Shown here: one piece after another, positions 1 to 13,326 of the stretch
Position numbering within the stretch: the first letter of the stretch is position 1
Layout of the letters: every line of letters begins with the position of its first letter
Source: Tetradesmus obliquus
Taxonomy: Eukaryota > Chlorophyta > Chlorophyceae > Sphaeropleales > Scenedesmaceae
Assembly: GCA_030272155.1 (NCBI GenBank)
Contig: CP126199.1
Span: 2,902,501 to 2,966,500 of the forward strand
Direction of reading: 5' to 3'
Length of the DNA: 64,000 bases
Made by a program: the position numbers and the translations under genes
Notes under the pieces: model-generated
Databases searched by the model: none
Told to the model about the DNA's origin: nothing
What the model saw: only the letters and a program-made list of their open reading frames with translations

Positions 1-555
1 TGCACTACATCCGCAGAAATGCGGTGTGATGGGTCGGATAAGGTGCAATGCCAGCGGCTCCTGGCATTGCGCTAGCTGCAGTGTGTCTGCTGCAGTTTCG
101 GTGGTGTCTGCAGCAGCACACTCAGCAGTTTGCACGCTGGAATCTATGTTGTTGAAGCACGTTCATGTTTGATCAAACATAGGGCCCCGGGTTTAAAAAT
201 GAAGATGACAAGTCTTGTAGGCTGGAACATGTAAAGGAACTGTTACTGCTTGAGTTGTCCATCCAGCATACATGATGTGGTGCTGTGGTGACAGGGACTG
301 CTCTGTAAGGAGTTGAGCCCATGCCGTTGGGGAGCCTCGGATGCAGTGACAAGGCCAGCACAATCTAGTAAAGTGCAAAGCAACCATACATCATCAAGAC
401 TGCAAATGAACAGCAATGCAGTAGGCGTCAGGCACCAGCTCAGCGGCTGGAAGCGATTACGAGGCGCCACAATCTTTTGATACGTTACCATGCTGGCTGC
501 AACGTTGCAGTCCGCTACAGAGTGTATGGCGCAGCAGGCCACTTGCTGCTGCAAG
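1..555. other. Downstream flank of CPSF160
   Basis: This stretch follows the CPSF160 stop codon and probably holds its 3' UTR. I see no protein-like reading frame and no clear TGTAA on the minus strand, so the transcript end may lie beyond the window. Confidence 0.4.
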
Positions 556-2989
556 CTACAGGAAGTTTGCCGCTATGCTGAGCGTGCGCAGGTCCTGCAG
601 CAGCATTGCCGGCTCCACACCCACTGCCTCTGCAATCACCATCTGTGCCCGAAGGTCCAGCCCTGCATAGCTCCACAGCAGGTCACCCTGCAGACAAGCA
701 GCCACGCGGAGGCAAGCAGTTATCAGCGGCTGCTAAATAAATCGTCCCTTCGCCATGCGGACGGCTGGCAAACACATGGTGAACTCAGCTGTGGAAGAGC
801 TGCATTGCGTGGCAGGATATCCTGCACACACCTCAACATCGTGCACACCGCACATGGCATACCTAGCACACAGCTGCGAAGGCAGAACAAGCCATGCCCA
901 TGTGCCCACCTGCAGCAGCCAGTTGTCCAGGGGCTTGAGCGGCTTCACAGCAGTGAACCCTGCACCCCAGGTGGGTCCTGCGCGCGTATAGCGGCCCTGG
1001 AAGGCTTTGGGGTTGAGCCCTGCAGTATGGCGCAGCTGGTACACCAGCTCCTCCTGCAAGCAGCAAACAGATAGCAATAAGATGGCGCCGTTCATCAGGT
1101 GTGATTGTGCATTAACTATCAAGTAAGAGCTCCTGCAAGCACTATACAGAAGTTGCCAGCACCAACATCCAGCAAATCATCAGCATAATGTAGCGCATGC
1201 TGGCAGAAAGCACGCACCCCGCCCCAGTGCCTGCAGCAACCCCGTGCTGAAAATTAAAGCCCACCACACCATGCTTAGACTTGTATGCACCCACCTGCAA
1301 GCTCTGCAGCCGCCTGAACATGCCCTCTTCCCACAGCGGGCACAGCAGCAGCAGGCTGCCCTGCGCGGAGCAGCCCAGCAGCCCCTGCCTGTTCAGGCTG
1401 TCCCCGGGCACTGCCAGCCGCAGCCGCTGGAACTGGCTGATCCAGGCACCCACATGTGCCACGCCGCGCCGCAGCAGCTTCTTGCCTAACCAGCTGTCAG
1501 GGTTCTGATGCAGCAGCAGCAGCATCAGGCACACAGGCAGCCAAGTATGTGTGAGCCAGAAGAAGGTGGAAGCTGATGTTTGTACAATCGCACATTGCAT
1601 TCTGCCGTGCCCCAATCCCTTTGCATGCAAAGCAGCCAACTACAAACAGCAGCCAGCGACCAACGTCTGTACCAGCCACGCCGCTGCTGATGCCTCAGTG
1701 CACCTTCATGCCGTACATGAACACGGTGAGGTTGCCGCCGCCACCAACTCACCCACTGCCCCACACAAAACCCACCATCACCTTGTCACCAATCCAATCA
1801 CCTTCATGTCGTACATGAAGTACATGAACACGGTGAGGTTGCCGCCGCTGCCACCAACTCACCTTCAAGCCGCACACAGCCCAGCAATTTCTGTTTTTAA
1901 TCCACGCACCTTCATGTCGTACATGAACACGGTGAGGTTGCCGCCGCCGCCAACTCACCTCCAAGCCTCACACAAGCCCATCATCACCTTGTCACCAATC
2001 CACTCACCTTCATGTCGTACATGAACACGGTGAGATTGCCGCCGCCATCCGCCAGCACCTGGCTCAGCTTGGCGCCGTTGGGCATGAACTCCACCGCCCA
2101 CGCGTCCAGCCGCTCCGTGTCGGCAGAGAGCTCCTGCAGCTGCTGCTGGCGCTCCCTGCAGAGCACAGCAGAATGGCAGGGTGCGGCAGCAGGAGCAGAG
2201 TGATTTGGGAGTGTGTGAAAGCAGAGCAGAGCATGCAGTCTAGGCGGCATGTGTCGAAACAGTGACAGCTGCATTGCAGCTGCTGCAGACATGCCTTGCA
2301 GGACAGAGCGGCACACAACAAGAAGGAGAGTGAGACCAGTATGGCGTGCAGGCATTTCGTCCACTACGTCCCATGCTGCCCAGTAACAGGAGCCAAAGCA
2401 CTGGCGGCACCCTACGCAGCCTTGCTCGCTGCGCGCTTTTCGATTGACAGGGTTACGGCGCATTCACGATGCCCCGCAGGCCCCCCCAACAACAAAGCCA
2501 AAAGAAGCGCAAAGTGCCAAGCATGCACACTCACCGTGTAACTGGGTCAGGCGTGCAGTTGTAGCAGAAGAAGGCTGCACGGGAACAGAAGCCACAGCCA
2601 GACTCAACATGCTGCACCACTAGGAAGGCAGCTCACCGTGTGACAGGGTCTGTGGTGCAGTTGTAGCAGCAGAAGGCCGCACAGGCACAGCAGCCACAGC
2701 CAGACTCAACATGCCGCACCATCCGGCAAGCAGCTCACCGTGTGACAGGGTCTGGCGCACAGTTGTAGCGGACGAAGGCCGCACAGGAACAGCAGCCACA
2801 GCAAGACTCAAACATGCTGCACCACTAGGCAAGGAGCTCACCGTGTGACGGGGTCTGGCGCGCAGTTGTAGCGGAAGAAGGCCGCGCTGTGCCCTGCCTG
2901 GCCCAGCAGCAAAAAGTCCTTCACCAGCGCCAGCCCGCACACCAGCTGCAGCCCGTCAAAGAAGGTCACCTTGACCAGGCTGTTGCCCT

Positions 2990-3047
<58 letters not shown>

Positions 3048-6000
3048 GTTTGCGCTGGTGATGCAGCGCATTGCAGCAGCAGCAGCGTCGGCGGCGACGG
3101 CAGCTCACGTGGTGTACAGCGGCACTCATGTACAAGAGAAGCACGATGCTGATGCATCAGCCCACCTGCTTGTAGTGCATCTCCAGCTTGTTGCCAATGG
3201 CCATGAGCAGGAAGCCTCGCAGGCTCTCCACTGCCGTCACAGGCCCAGGGTACTCGCGCTGCAGCTCCTGCAGCAGCAAGCAGCCGGCACAAAAACAAGC
3301 TTTGACATCTGCAGTGTGGTGCAGCAGCTTGGCTTGTTGTGTGTGCGCAGCATTATGCGTGCTGTGCGCAGGTTACAGATCACTAAACAGCGCAGAGACG
3401 GCGCAGAGACTGCTGCTGCCTGCTTGTGGGTGGCTCGCTGGCATCACAGCAACTAATGCATGTACGCGATTGATGTTCGGCCCCACAAAGCAACACCTCG
3501 CACCTTGCCAGCCGCAGCAATTCCATGCAGCACAGCATGCCCCTGTCACTTGCACACCGTAGCACACCACAGCACGCCACTCACCAGCCGCCCACTGATG
3601 ACTTGGCTGCTGCCCTCCACCCTGAAAATCTTCTCTTTCAGCACCTGGAACAGCAGCACCCGCCCCAAAGCAGGGTAGTCCTCGCCATACACGCTGCTGC
3701 AGCCCACTGCAAGGAATGGCTGCGGGTTTGCATTCTCGTCACCACCCTCACAGAGTGAGACGTGTTTCAGCGCTGTCACAGTCTCCCCCGGCAGCAGCGG
3801 GTAGCGCCACATCGGCAGCCCTGCCCAGCCAGCCGCAGCCGCCAGCGCTGCCGCTGCGCGTGCGCTGCTGCCGGCACCTGCAGCAGCAGCGCCGGCCGCT
3901 GCTCCGCTGCTGCCTGCCGACTGCAGCCCACTACCACCAGCTCCTGCAGCAGCTGCTGCAGCAAGGATGCTGGTGTAGACCGTTGTGTAGGTAGCTGTGG
4001 GAAGGCCACAGCCTGGTGGTGCTAGCAGCAGCAGCTCGTGAAGATCTTCCACGCCTGCTGCCTTGACTGCTGCCTCTGCTGTTGCGAATGCTGCCGCTGC
4101 CACTGCGTCGCCGCCAGGTTCAGCTGGCAGGAAGGGCCGTGGTGGTGCTGCCACACGAGAGGTGGTGACAGCCAGCAGGCGTGCTTCAGGGTAGTAGGCG
4201 AGGGCTTGGGGTGTTGCGCGCAGCGGCAGCTTGCTGACTAGCCACGGCTGGTCCAAGCGCATCTGCAAGTGGAAAAATGGGCGGTGGTGATTCGTGTTGA
4301 GTTTAGTGGTGTGCTGAAGTGAGTGGTGTGCTGCACAGCAAACAAGCCTATGGCTTGGCTGATCTTATGGCTGACATGTAGAAGTCTGGCTACTTGTCAG
4401 GCAGCGCCTATGAACCTGTTGCGAAGCACCAATGTGAAAAGGCGTGCCATCGCCGTTCCGCACAGCATAATCTGGCCTACTGCAAGCTGCCGCCTGACAT
4501 CAACCCAGCAACTTCTGCACAGCACAGCTGCAGCAAGCACAACAGCACACCAGCAGCAGCCCGCCGTGAGCGCACCCACCTGCAGCGGCAGCGTGCAAAT
4601 ATTGAGCGCGCCCGCCAGCGACGCCGCCATGTAGCCGTGCACACAGTTCAGGTTGTGGAAGGCGCAGAAAGCATCCACCTGCCCTACATCAGCCTCCATA
4701 GGGTGCACCACAAAGCCGCCCCTGCTAGCCACCAGCCACACCGGCCGTGGTCCACACACAAACACACCGCTGTAGCGCAGCTGCGGCAGCGGCAGCGCCG
4801 CACCACTGCTGTTGCTGCCGTCACTGCCCTGCTTTGCCACAAACCCTGGGCCTAGCGGCGCCTCAAGCCGGGGTGTTGCCAGGTGGTCAAACCTGATGAG
4901 TCTGCAGGGTGGTGCAGACGGCTGCGGCATGCCAGGGGCTGGGGCAGGCAGCTGCTGTGCCTTTGCTGCATCTGCGGGGGGCTGCACTGGACTGAGGTGC
5001 GGCAGCAGGTCAGCATCCAGCGAAAGCCTCCTGAAGCCTAGCGGGCTGCTGGCAGCTTGCGGCTTGAAGGCCTGCAGGTGATGCAGTGCAGGAGGTGATG
5101 TGCAGCAGCAGTGGGTAAGGTGGTAGTTTTGGGTGAGGCAAATGGTGCAGGGCAGTTTACAACAGCGCTGTGCATACTGAGCTCGCCGTTACAGACCCAA
5201 CGTTGCGCCTGGCATTTGTTATTGATGATGCACACGCTTGCAACGTTCGCCTTCTACACGTGGCGCATCATGCACTGATCATCTTTCTGTCACCGCCACA
5301 GCTCCAGCAGGCGCCCAGCCGCCAATCACAGGCAAACCATGCGCGTTCAACAGCACCACTGCCTCCTCCACAACCGCACCTTGTATGCCAAGCAGCTGCC
5401 GTCGTCCCGCAGCATCACCAGCAGCGGCGCTGCAGCAGCCGCCACGCCCACCGCGCCACCGCTGCTGCCTGCGAAGCACTCCATCAGCAGCTCGCTGACA
5501 GGGCTGGGCGCCAGGTCAGCGTCCTGCTCGCCGTCCTCGTCAGCATATGGGGACGGCGGCCGCGCAGGGCTGAGCGTCTGCGGACATTTGAAGCAATCGC
5601 AGGCGGGACAGCAGCAGCATGGGCGGCAGTAGTAATAGGATCACCATCAAATGCAACGAGATGCCTCCGCGAGGTTGCAAGCTTAAAGGGAAGATGCGAA
5701 AGGCACCAGGATGGACAGGAATTCACTTAAAGCAAACTGCAGCAGTGGGCTGCACGTGAAAACAAGCAGCTGCTGTGCCTCACCTGGTGCCCCAGCACTG
5801 CCTCTGCATCCTCAAACACACAGGCCATGCTGGGCAGCGCAAACACCTGCAGCGCGCCACCAGCACGCACGATGACGCAGAACGTCATCAATGACGCTGC
5901 TCGTGAGTGTTTCTGCTGCTCTGCCGGTGCTGCTTCTTTGCTGCTGTTGTCAGCTTCAGGAGGGGGCTGCTGCTGCTGCTGCTGCTGGCCATCCGTTGCT

Positions 6001-6339
6001 GACGCATCGTGAGCCTCAGCAGCAGCAGCTGCTGCTGCTGCGCGCTGCTCAGCAGTGCCAGCTGCTAACCCTGGAGGCACACCAGCATCAGCTGCTGCTG
6101 CTGCTTCTGGTGCTGCTGCTGCACCATCCTTATCAGCAGCCTCAGCCGGGTCGCCTGCATCTTCTGCTGCTGACACAAGTGCCATAGCAGTGTCTAGCCC
6201 CTCCACTCCATCCATAGCGGCAGCACTCTCCTGCTCTTCTGTTGGCACGACTATCTTGCCCCCACTCGTGCTGCCTACATCATCGCCTGCTGCTGCTGCC
6301 TCTGCTGCCTCAACTGCTTCTTCTGCTTTGACAGGGCTG

Positions 6340-6380
<41 letters not shown>

Positions 6381-6535
6381 ACCCACGGCAATCTTTGCGT
6401 CATGCTGCTGCTGTTCCTGTTTGGGCGATCCACCACCTGGCGCTGCTCCCTCAAAGGCAGCAGCAGCCTCTTCCGCATCAGGCGCAGCAGCAGCAGCTTC
6501 TGCCATCAAGGTGTCTTCATCCTCCCCTGCAGCAT

Positions 6536-6567
<32 letters not shown>

Positions 6568-9500
6568 TCTGCTGCCTTCTGCTGCTGCTGTTTGTCCGCA
6601 GCAGCACTGTCTTGACCAGCAGCAGCAGCAGCAGCCTCAGCATCTTGATCATCTGCAGTGATGCCAGCTGCTGCTGCCAGCCAACCAGTGGTGTCAGTGT
6701 ACAGGCATGCAGCAGTCACAGCCCCCAAAGGGTCCCCCAAGCCAGGTGCTAGCTCCGCCACAGCTGCCGGCAGCAGCTGCAGCTGCTGCCGCTGCTTGTC
6801 CCCATGCAGCAGCAGCGCTGTGGCATCTGACAGCAGCAGCACCACGTATGGGTCGCGGACCTGCGCGTAGCGTATGCACAGCTGCTGCTGGCCTGCTGCT
6901 ACTGCAGCTGCTGCTGGGTGGGAGGCTTCCTGCAAGATGCTTGGCAGCAGCAGCTCCTGCAAGAGCTCTGAGCTACCTCGCACCAGCCGCACTGCCGTGT
7001 GCGTCACTTGCACTGCTGCGGTGGCGTTGAAGAACTCCCCTACTGTCAGGGTGGGCGCATTACGCTCAAAAGCGACCTGCAGCAGCAGCAGCCAGCAACA
7101 CAACGCAGCAGCGGGCCTTAGTATGCCTCAGCAGAGCAGCTGGTGATAAAGTCAGCTCACGACAGAAAAACAGTCGCATGTTAGCAGATGCCATCATAGC
7201 CAGCATGCAAAGCGCTGCACTGCGGCAGAAACAAGTCGCGCGGCAACACAGTCACAGCCCAGCGCAGCAACTCCTCCTGCTGTGCACTCATAGCGCCATA
7301 CTATTGCTGTGCCAGGCTTGGCTGGCATGCTAGACTACTGTTGTACAGTAAAGATGCAATCCTGCACACTGCCGTGCAGTGTGTCACTCACACAGCTGCT
7401 TGCTCGCTAGGCTACACTATCAAACGCATCAATGCACAAACTGCACCCCAGCACTCACGTCCTCACTGAGCTCTGACAGCTCCGCCCCTCCAGCATCCAG
7501 CACCATGGTGCTGCTGCCGCCACAGCTCAGCAGCACAAACGCGTGGTGCTGCTCCGACAGCTCAACCCTGCTGGCCTCATCCTCATCCTCAGCAGCTGCT
7601 GCTGCCTTTAGGCCCCCAGTCCCAGCCTGGGCTTCATCACCACCACCCCCATCATCCGCATCTGCTGCTGCTGCAGCGGCTGTGCTGGCCGGTCTACTGC
7701 TGGGCCTGTGGTGCAGCGTCCACGCGCCATGTGCCTGCAAGCTAGGCACTGCGGTGATGACATCAGCCACCAAGCCGCGCCGCATGATTGCCAAGGCTCC
7801 GCATTTGTCGGAGCCGACAGCAGCAATGAGGCAGGAGCTGGGCTTGGGCTTGTGTGCTGCGGCGCTGTTGCTGAGCAAGGCGTGCACGTCTGACTCGCGC
7901 AGCTGCAGGTCTGCGATGGCGCTGCTGCGCATAGGGCCCAGGCACAGCAGGCTGTCTAGCACCTGCAGCAGCAGCAGCAGCAGCAGAAGAAGAATGATGG
8001 CACAGACAGGGTGTGAGGCTGAGGTGTAATGGACACCTGGTGAGCTGAAAAGCTGCAGAGATCTCAGTTCAGGCTGTCGGGCACTCGCAGGAGGATACAC
8101 GTGAGCCATGCACAGCAGGCAGCGCATGTTCTGTTTGGCATTGACAGCAAACAATTGCGAGGACACGGGCTGCGGATGCGAACTTACGCTGCGCTGTCCC
8201 CCGCCGCCAGGGCAACATAAAACATCACATTATGAGTAAGCGCATGTGCTGCGCGCACAACAGCCCACCGTACCTTGAGGTTCTGCCTCAGCCCTTCCCC
8301 CAGCAGCACTGGCATCACAGCGCTGTGAGACCTGCCCATTGCACAGTGAAACAGCTCTCCAGCCTCCTCCAGAGACACCCCAAAGCCATCCCCACCCACT
8401 GCTGCTGCTGCTGCTGCTGCATCGGCTGCCTCATCAAGCATGCCGGCTGCATCCTCGCCAGCCAGCCGCCGGCGTTTGCCCGGTGGCTCGCTGCTGCTGC
8501 TGTTTCCAAAGCTGCCGCTGCGGTCGTAGCCGCCTGCATGGCTGCCGGCAGCTGCGAGAGATGCTGCTGCTGCGTCAGAGGTGTAGCGCACAAGCAGGGC
8601 GTCGCCGACTGCACTGCCTAGGAACAGCAGGTTGCTGGTGAGGGTGGCAGCACAGCTGGCCACAGGGCCCGCGCCAGCAACCACCACCTGCAGCATGTGG
8701 CAGCGACGCAGCACAGGCAACGGTTTGACAGTAGAATCACCAGCATCAAGGCGTCCACTCAAATGCTAGGTCTGCAAGTGACAGTCCATGAGCAATGGCA
8801 GCTGACTGCTGCCCTGTTGAGTCTGTTGCGCTTGGCTGATAGCCGTTTCAGATGCATTATATGACGTGCTGGCCCAAGGCCGTTGTATTCTTCTGCACAC
8901 AGCCGCACCTGCATCTTGCTGGCTGCTGACCCCTCAAATTTGAGCGCCACCAGCAGCAGCTGCCCAGTCTTCAAGCTCAGCAGCGCGACATTGCCTGCAG
9001 CAGCAGCAGCCGCAGCAGCAGCGGCAGCAGCAGCGGCGGCGGCGGCTCAGCCAACATCACCACTCTGCCATCCCCAAACACAGCGGCAGAACAACATGCA
9101 GCGTGCCACAGCAGCAACTCCCATCGCGCACATGTGTGCCACAACTCAACACACTGCAGCAACGTAGAATGCATGTGTTACGCATGTTGCAGAGATGCAG
9201 CGCAGCAACAGCTGTCAAACAATCCTGCAGGCCCTCACCAGCCAGCCAGCAGCCCACAGCTCCATCTGCCTCTAACTCCATGCCAGGCGCCTTTGGAGCA
9301 CCTTTTGCAGCAGCAGCCACCGTCTCAGGGTGCACATTCACAGCCCACTGCCTCGCATGCGCTGCGGCAGCATTCGCGGCTTTCTCGGCAGCTGCTGTGG
9401 TGGCTGCCTGGATCTCTGCTGCTGTGCGTGGCGGGAAGGGCGGGAAAATGGGTGGGCCTGGGATGTCTAGCTTGGGCGGCACCTCTCCTGCAAAGGCATT

Positions 9501-12251
9501 GCTGTTGATGGCCATCACACACGAGCCGCCCTGCAACACGAGGTGTAAGGCAGTGGAACAGCATGCCAGGCAGTGGTGATCAATGCACTACTTATGGGAA
9601 GCAAGCAATGCGCCCAGAATGCTGCGTATCTACCTCTACCTTGTACAAGGCAACTGGAACATCTCCGCGCGCCCTCACAACACAGCATCGACAGCATGCA
9701 CACTACACTTGATAACAACGCGTAGTTCGCCAGACATCAGACGAATCAAATGCAACAGCACTGCATAGCACGGACCTGCGCGTGGTACAGCAGCAGGTTC
9801 TGGCTGAGCACCAGCACGCCACCCCGCGGCACCGCCAGCAGTCCGCTGCAGTCACTGGGCAGGCCCGGCACATGCCAGATGACCGGCTGCCGCTTCTTGC
9901 GCACGTTGATGGACATGGCGGACAGTGCACACGTGTCACGCGCCTCGCGCAGCCTGTGCGGCAGGCAGTGCAAGGTGGCAGAACCCCAGGCAGCAGAACG
10001 ATCAGAAGTAATGTATGCACCCGATATGTGTTTCAAGGTTGGTTATTGGACAGCCGCAACCCCGGATTGCCGCAAGTCACGAACATGACCATAAGCTGCT
10101 TGCAAGCTCACGCCTCCTTGCAGGAAACCCTTCACCAGCCAGCCACGCACATTGCAGCATGCAGTCAAATCTGCTGCGCTATGCTCACCTGCCGCCCCAT
10201 GTTGGTGCCGTCTCGTGCAGCAGCAGCAGCACCGGCTCCGTGTAGCCATGCAGGAAGGTCATTGCACGCACAGCGCAGTCGCTTGCGAGCTTCAGGCTGG
10301 ACACCTTGGCCAGATTCACCAGGTAGCTGTTGCCCACAGATGCACAGGAGGTGCTGCCCTTGGGCGTGCTGCCCTCCTGCAAGCGGCAGAGGAAGGGTTT
10401 GAGCAAAAAACGACAGCAGGGTTGCCAATCAACAACCATTTAGCTGAACGTGCTTGCAATGTAGCTAGCTGTAGGTTGCTGTATTTATAGGAGGAGTGGT
10501 GATCCACAGGTGCTGCCGTTGGCAGTATCATGCTGTTGCAAGATATCAGCTGGTTGCAAGGCACGGTATGCGCAGTAGCGGCATGACCACAGGGGCCAGA
10601 CAGATGCATGCGCGCGCAAGCAGTTGCCAAAATAAGCATCACACCAGCCACCCTGGATGCAGAGACATGCATCGCATACAGCACAACACACAGGGATGGC
10701 CGTTCCAGCTCACAGCAGGTAGCCACGCACCTGGACCAGCATCTCCATCACATCTGCTTGGAATGCGGGCAGCAGCGCCAGATGCCGCCCATACACCAGC
10801 GCAGCAGCGCAGCGCCCATTTGGGTCAGCAGCCACCATGGGAGGCCCTGCCAGGTGGCTGCTGGTGCTGCTGAAGCTGCCGCTGCTGCTGGTCAAAGTCA
10901 TGCCTGTGCCGCAGGGGCAGCCCTCCCACAGTGAGGGATCGCCTTCAAACGAGTGCAGGCTGCCATTGCGCAGGCAGTGCAGCTTGTCATCCCATTCCAC
11001 CAGAGCCACCTTTGCATCCCTGCAAGCATGATTTGGTGTTGTGTCAAGTCAAAGAATGCTATAATGTTGTGTGGTGTAGAGGGTGCCGCTGTTGATGCTG
11101 TTTGCAATTGCGAAGCCGCACTGTAGCACACGGCCTAGCGGCAAGTGCGACTTCCTGCCTACGGCATGTGGTGCTGCGCACAGCAACATGACGTGCTGCT
11201 GTTGAATTATCTGACACCAAAGTAGCAAAACTGAGCGGCTACTGTGTTACCGCACAACCGATACCACTTCCTGCAGGCTGAGCTGCCGACAACGCTGCTG
11301 CCCCTGCAGGAACTGCTTCTGCTTCCTGCAAGGCTGTTTGTTTCTGTACGGCAACCCTCGCACAGTCGCGTCCTTGCTGCTCATAACACCCGGCCATCTC
11401 TTTCTGTCTGTTGTCGCTGCTACTGCGCCAGCTGCTGTTACACCTGCTCACCTCACTGCCAGCACCAGGCTGTCCCTCTGCCCGCTGCTGCCCCTGCCAC
11501 GCAGCACTGCCAAATCCTCAATCAGCCCCCAGCACTGCCAGCTGCCCACAAGCTCCAAGCGGCAGTGCAAGACAACAGCTGGCGGAACACAGAGGCTGGG
11601 GTGGCTGCTGCTGCTGCTGCTGCTGCTGTTTGCTGGTGTAGCGCCATAGCTGCAGCAGTTGCGACAAGGTCAAGGAGGCAGGGCACAAGTGAGTTGAACT
11701 GCACTCGCGGGTGCGTTTGTTGCACCATGTTTATCATCAAAGCATCACTGCGATTGCAGGTGTGGGACGACGCAACATCTGTAAGCAGCACGGTTGCTGG
11801 TGCAACTGCTGCTGCTGTTGCTGCTGCTGCTGCAGCTACGGCTTCTCCTGCAGATCATAGGACTGTGCCTGCTGCTTCGGCGGGATCGTCGCGTGCCGTG
11901 AACCCCTTGCACATTTACAGTGGTTTCTGGAAGTAAGAAGATTACAATGTGACATGCCTCCCCCTGCTGCAGTAGGCTGCAGCTGTCACTGTGCAGCCCT
12001 TGATCCCTGCAGCATGCTTGCAGGACAGCTGCCTGAGGGGCTATGCAGCTGCCCCCAGTGCTGTGCTACGGACAGCAGTCTGGAGTTGTGCCGACCGCTC
12101 ACTTGAGGCTGAAGACTTCCAGCCTTGTGCCTCTGGCCACAACAAGGTTAGGCGCAACAGCAGCGCCCTGCTGCTTGCTAGCTGCATGAGTGAAGAAGGC
12201 TTCCACACAGTGCGAGATGGCTGTCGGCGGGTGCAGCTGCACAGCAAGCAT
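556..12251 (-). CDS. CPSF160 (CPSF1): CPSF160: cleavage and polyadenylation specificity factor, 160 kDa subunit
   Basis: Nuclear scaffold subunit of CPSF, which recognises the poly(A) signal and organises pre-mRNA 3' cleavage. I join 19 exons (minus): 12251-12103, 11649-11452, 11019-10731, 10376-10189, 9953-9776, 9530-9239, 8994-8909, 8687-8274, 7962-7459, 7076-5784, 5577-5380, 5071-4580, 4262-3585, about 3267-3166, 2987-2842, 2155-2008, 1504-1295, 1053-910, 687-556. Phases agree throughout, giving about 1946 aa; animal and plant homologues are about 1440 aa. The family match runs from an N-terminal HPPT motif through DPNGRCAAALVYG, HGYTEPVLLLL, VLDSLLCLGP, LLPGETVTAL, HVGAWISQF and HTAGLNP to the C-terminal LLWSYAGLD segment. 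The excess length is mainly an acidic Ala/Gln/Glu-rich insert in exon 10. The start ATG lies just upstream of the HPPT motif. Introns 15 and 16 carry tandem copies of the preceding exon ends. Confidence 0.93.
1701..2004 (-). repeat. Three tandem copies of the 3' edge of CPSF160 exon 16 inside intron 16
   Basis: Copies begin at 1701, 1799 and 1907; the genuine exon end begins at 2005, so units are 98, 108 and 98 bp. On the minus strand each copy holds the GGNLTVFMYDMK-coding end plus a splice-donor position. The real donor is GTGAGT. The copies carry GTGATT, GTGCGT and GTGCAC, so they are weaker donors. One copy has an internal 9-base duplication (a repeated tacatgaag-like segment). Confidence 0.9.
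2530..2836 (-). repeat. Three tandem copies of the 3' edge of CPSF160 exon 15 inside intron 15
   Basis: Copies begin at 2530, 2632 and 2734 and the source exon end at 2837, so units are 102-103 bp. Each copy contains the end of exon 15 (coding FFRYNCAPDPVTR in the original) and its GTGAG donor. The stretches between copies are also repeated (a shared gccacagc-agactcaa-atg block), so whole exon-edge-plus-intron units were duplicated. The copies have diverged by scattered substitutions. Confidence 0.9.
2992..3045. repeat. CAG triplet run in CPSF160 intron 14
   Basis: An uninterrupted run of about 17-18 CAG units lies directly upstream (minus sense) of the exon 15 acceptor, where it reads CTG and may act as part of the tract before the acceptor. 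Confidence 0.9.
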
Positions 12252-13326
12252 AGCAGGCCAGGCAGCAAGATGGGTAAACTGTTGCAGCAATGGTTGCATC
12301 AACACGAACGAAGCATGCACCTACAACTGTCTGGGCAATTGTACACTCAATACAACTTGTAGTGCCCCCAGGCTGCTACTGCTACTGCTGCTGCTGCTCA
12401 CCTCCCTGTACAGTGACTGGGACATGATGCAGCACCCGCCCTCAATAGACCTGCAGTCTGACGATCTATGCTATATTCTGCATGATTAATTCATGCCAGG
12501 CTGCAGACTGGAGGGCACAGTAATCGTAAAGCTGCCTTCATAGTTGAATGTGAGACACACTTCGCCCTGGAAAGAAAATAAACTTGATCGCTAAGATGAT
12601 CAGATCAACAAGCTTGGTGTCAGCGACTGAACTTGAGGTTTGTTGCTGGTGACAGTCATAAGGAAACCCCTTTTCGTGTCCTGGGTTGAAGGTAGCATTT
12701 GAGCGGAAACATTGCTGGTTGACATCATCCAGTGATGTGTTTTGCTGCGTGCTGGTGCTGGTTGTCGACTTTCTGCAACATCACAGGAGGTGGTGATCAC
12801 TCTGCTGCCCTTTGGCAGCAACGATTCAGGAAAAGGAATATAAACACTTTAAAAATGGTTTTGCAGGGTCCGTGTCGTTCTTGACGGTGGTAAGGGTGCT
12901 GGCAACAGGTGCCAGTGAAAACGTTCACAGTGGCGGGTGCAAGCAAGCGCAGCAGGTGAGACTGAATTCCGCCACCAGACGCTTTAGTGTATACATTTGG
13001 ATTGCTTCAGGCGCCGATCGTTTAGTGAGCTGGTCAATTCAAAGCAACAGTACCAGCAACACACACCGGGGTGACTCAGCATGCTTTTAGTGATTTGGCG
13101 CCGTTCACAGCACCCGTGACAGCCTTGATTACATTATAACAGCACATCGAGCTCCTTTATCTGCAGGAAGGTGCCTCATGGTGCGTTGGTGCAGCCAGCA
13201 CCACCTTTTGCAGCAGCAGTAGCACAGACAACAGCGCACGGCGCCACTTCTCCTGCAGGCTGCTCTCCCGCACATGCACCCTCACCCTCTGACCCTTCAT
13301 AATTGTTCGCATGCTATGCTTCAGCC
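12252..13326. other. Divergent intergenic region, CPSF160 / Sec14-like gene
   Basis: About 1.1 kb lie between the start codons of two divergently transcribed genes and presumably carry both promoters. I recognise no coding segment, RNA gene or distinct promoter motif. Confidence 0.4.

Noticed and set aside
11522..11791. Apparent frameshift in the N-terminal part of CPSF160 when reading one long minus-strand frame
   Set aside because: An acceptor at 11650-11651 joins exon 1 (ending 12103) to exon 2 in the correct phase, so no frameshift is needed.
11244..11936. Long plus-strand open frame upstream of the Sec14-like gene
   Set aside because: It is antisense to CPSF160 exon 2, which has clear homology, and its own translation is low-complexity.
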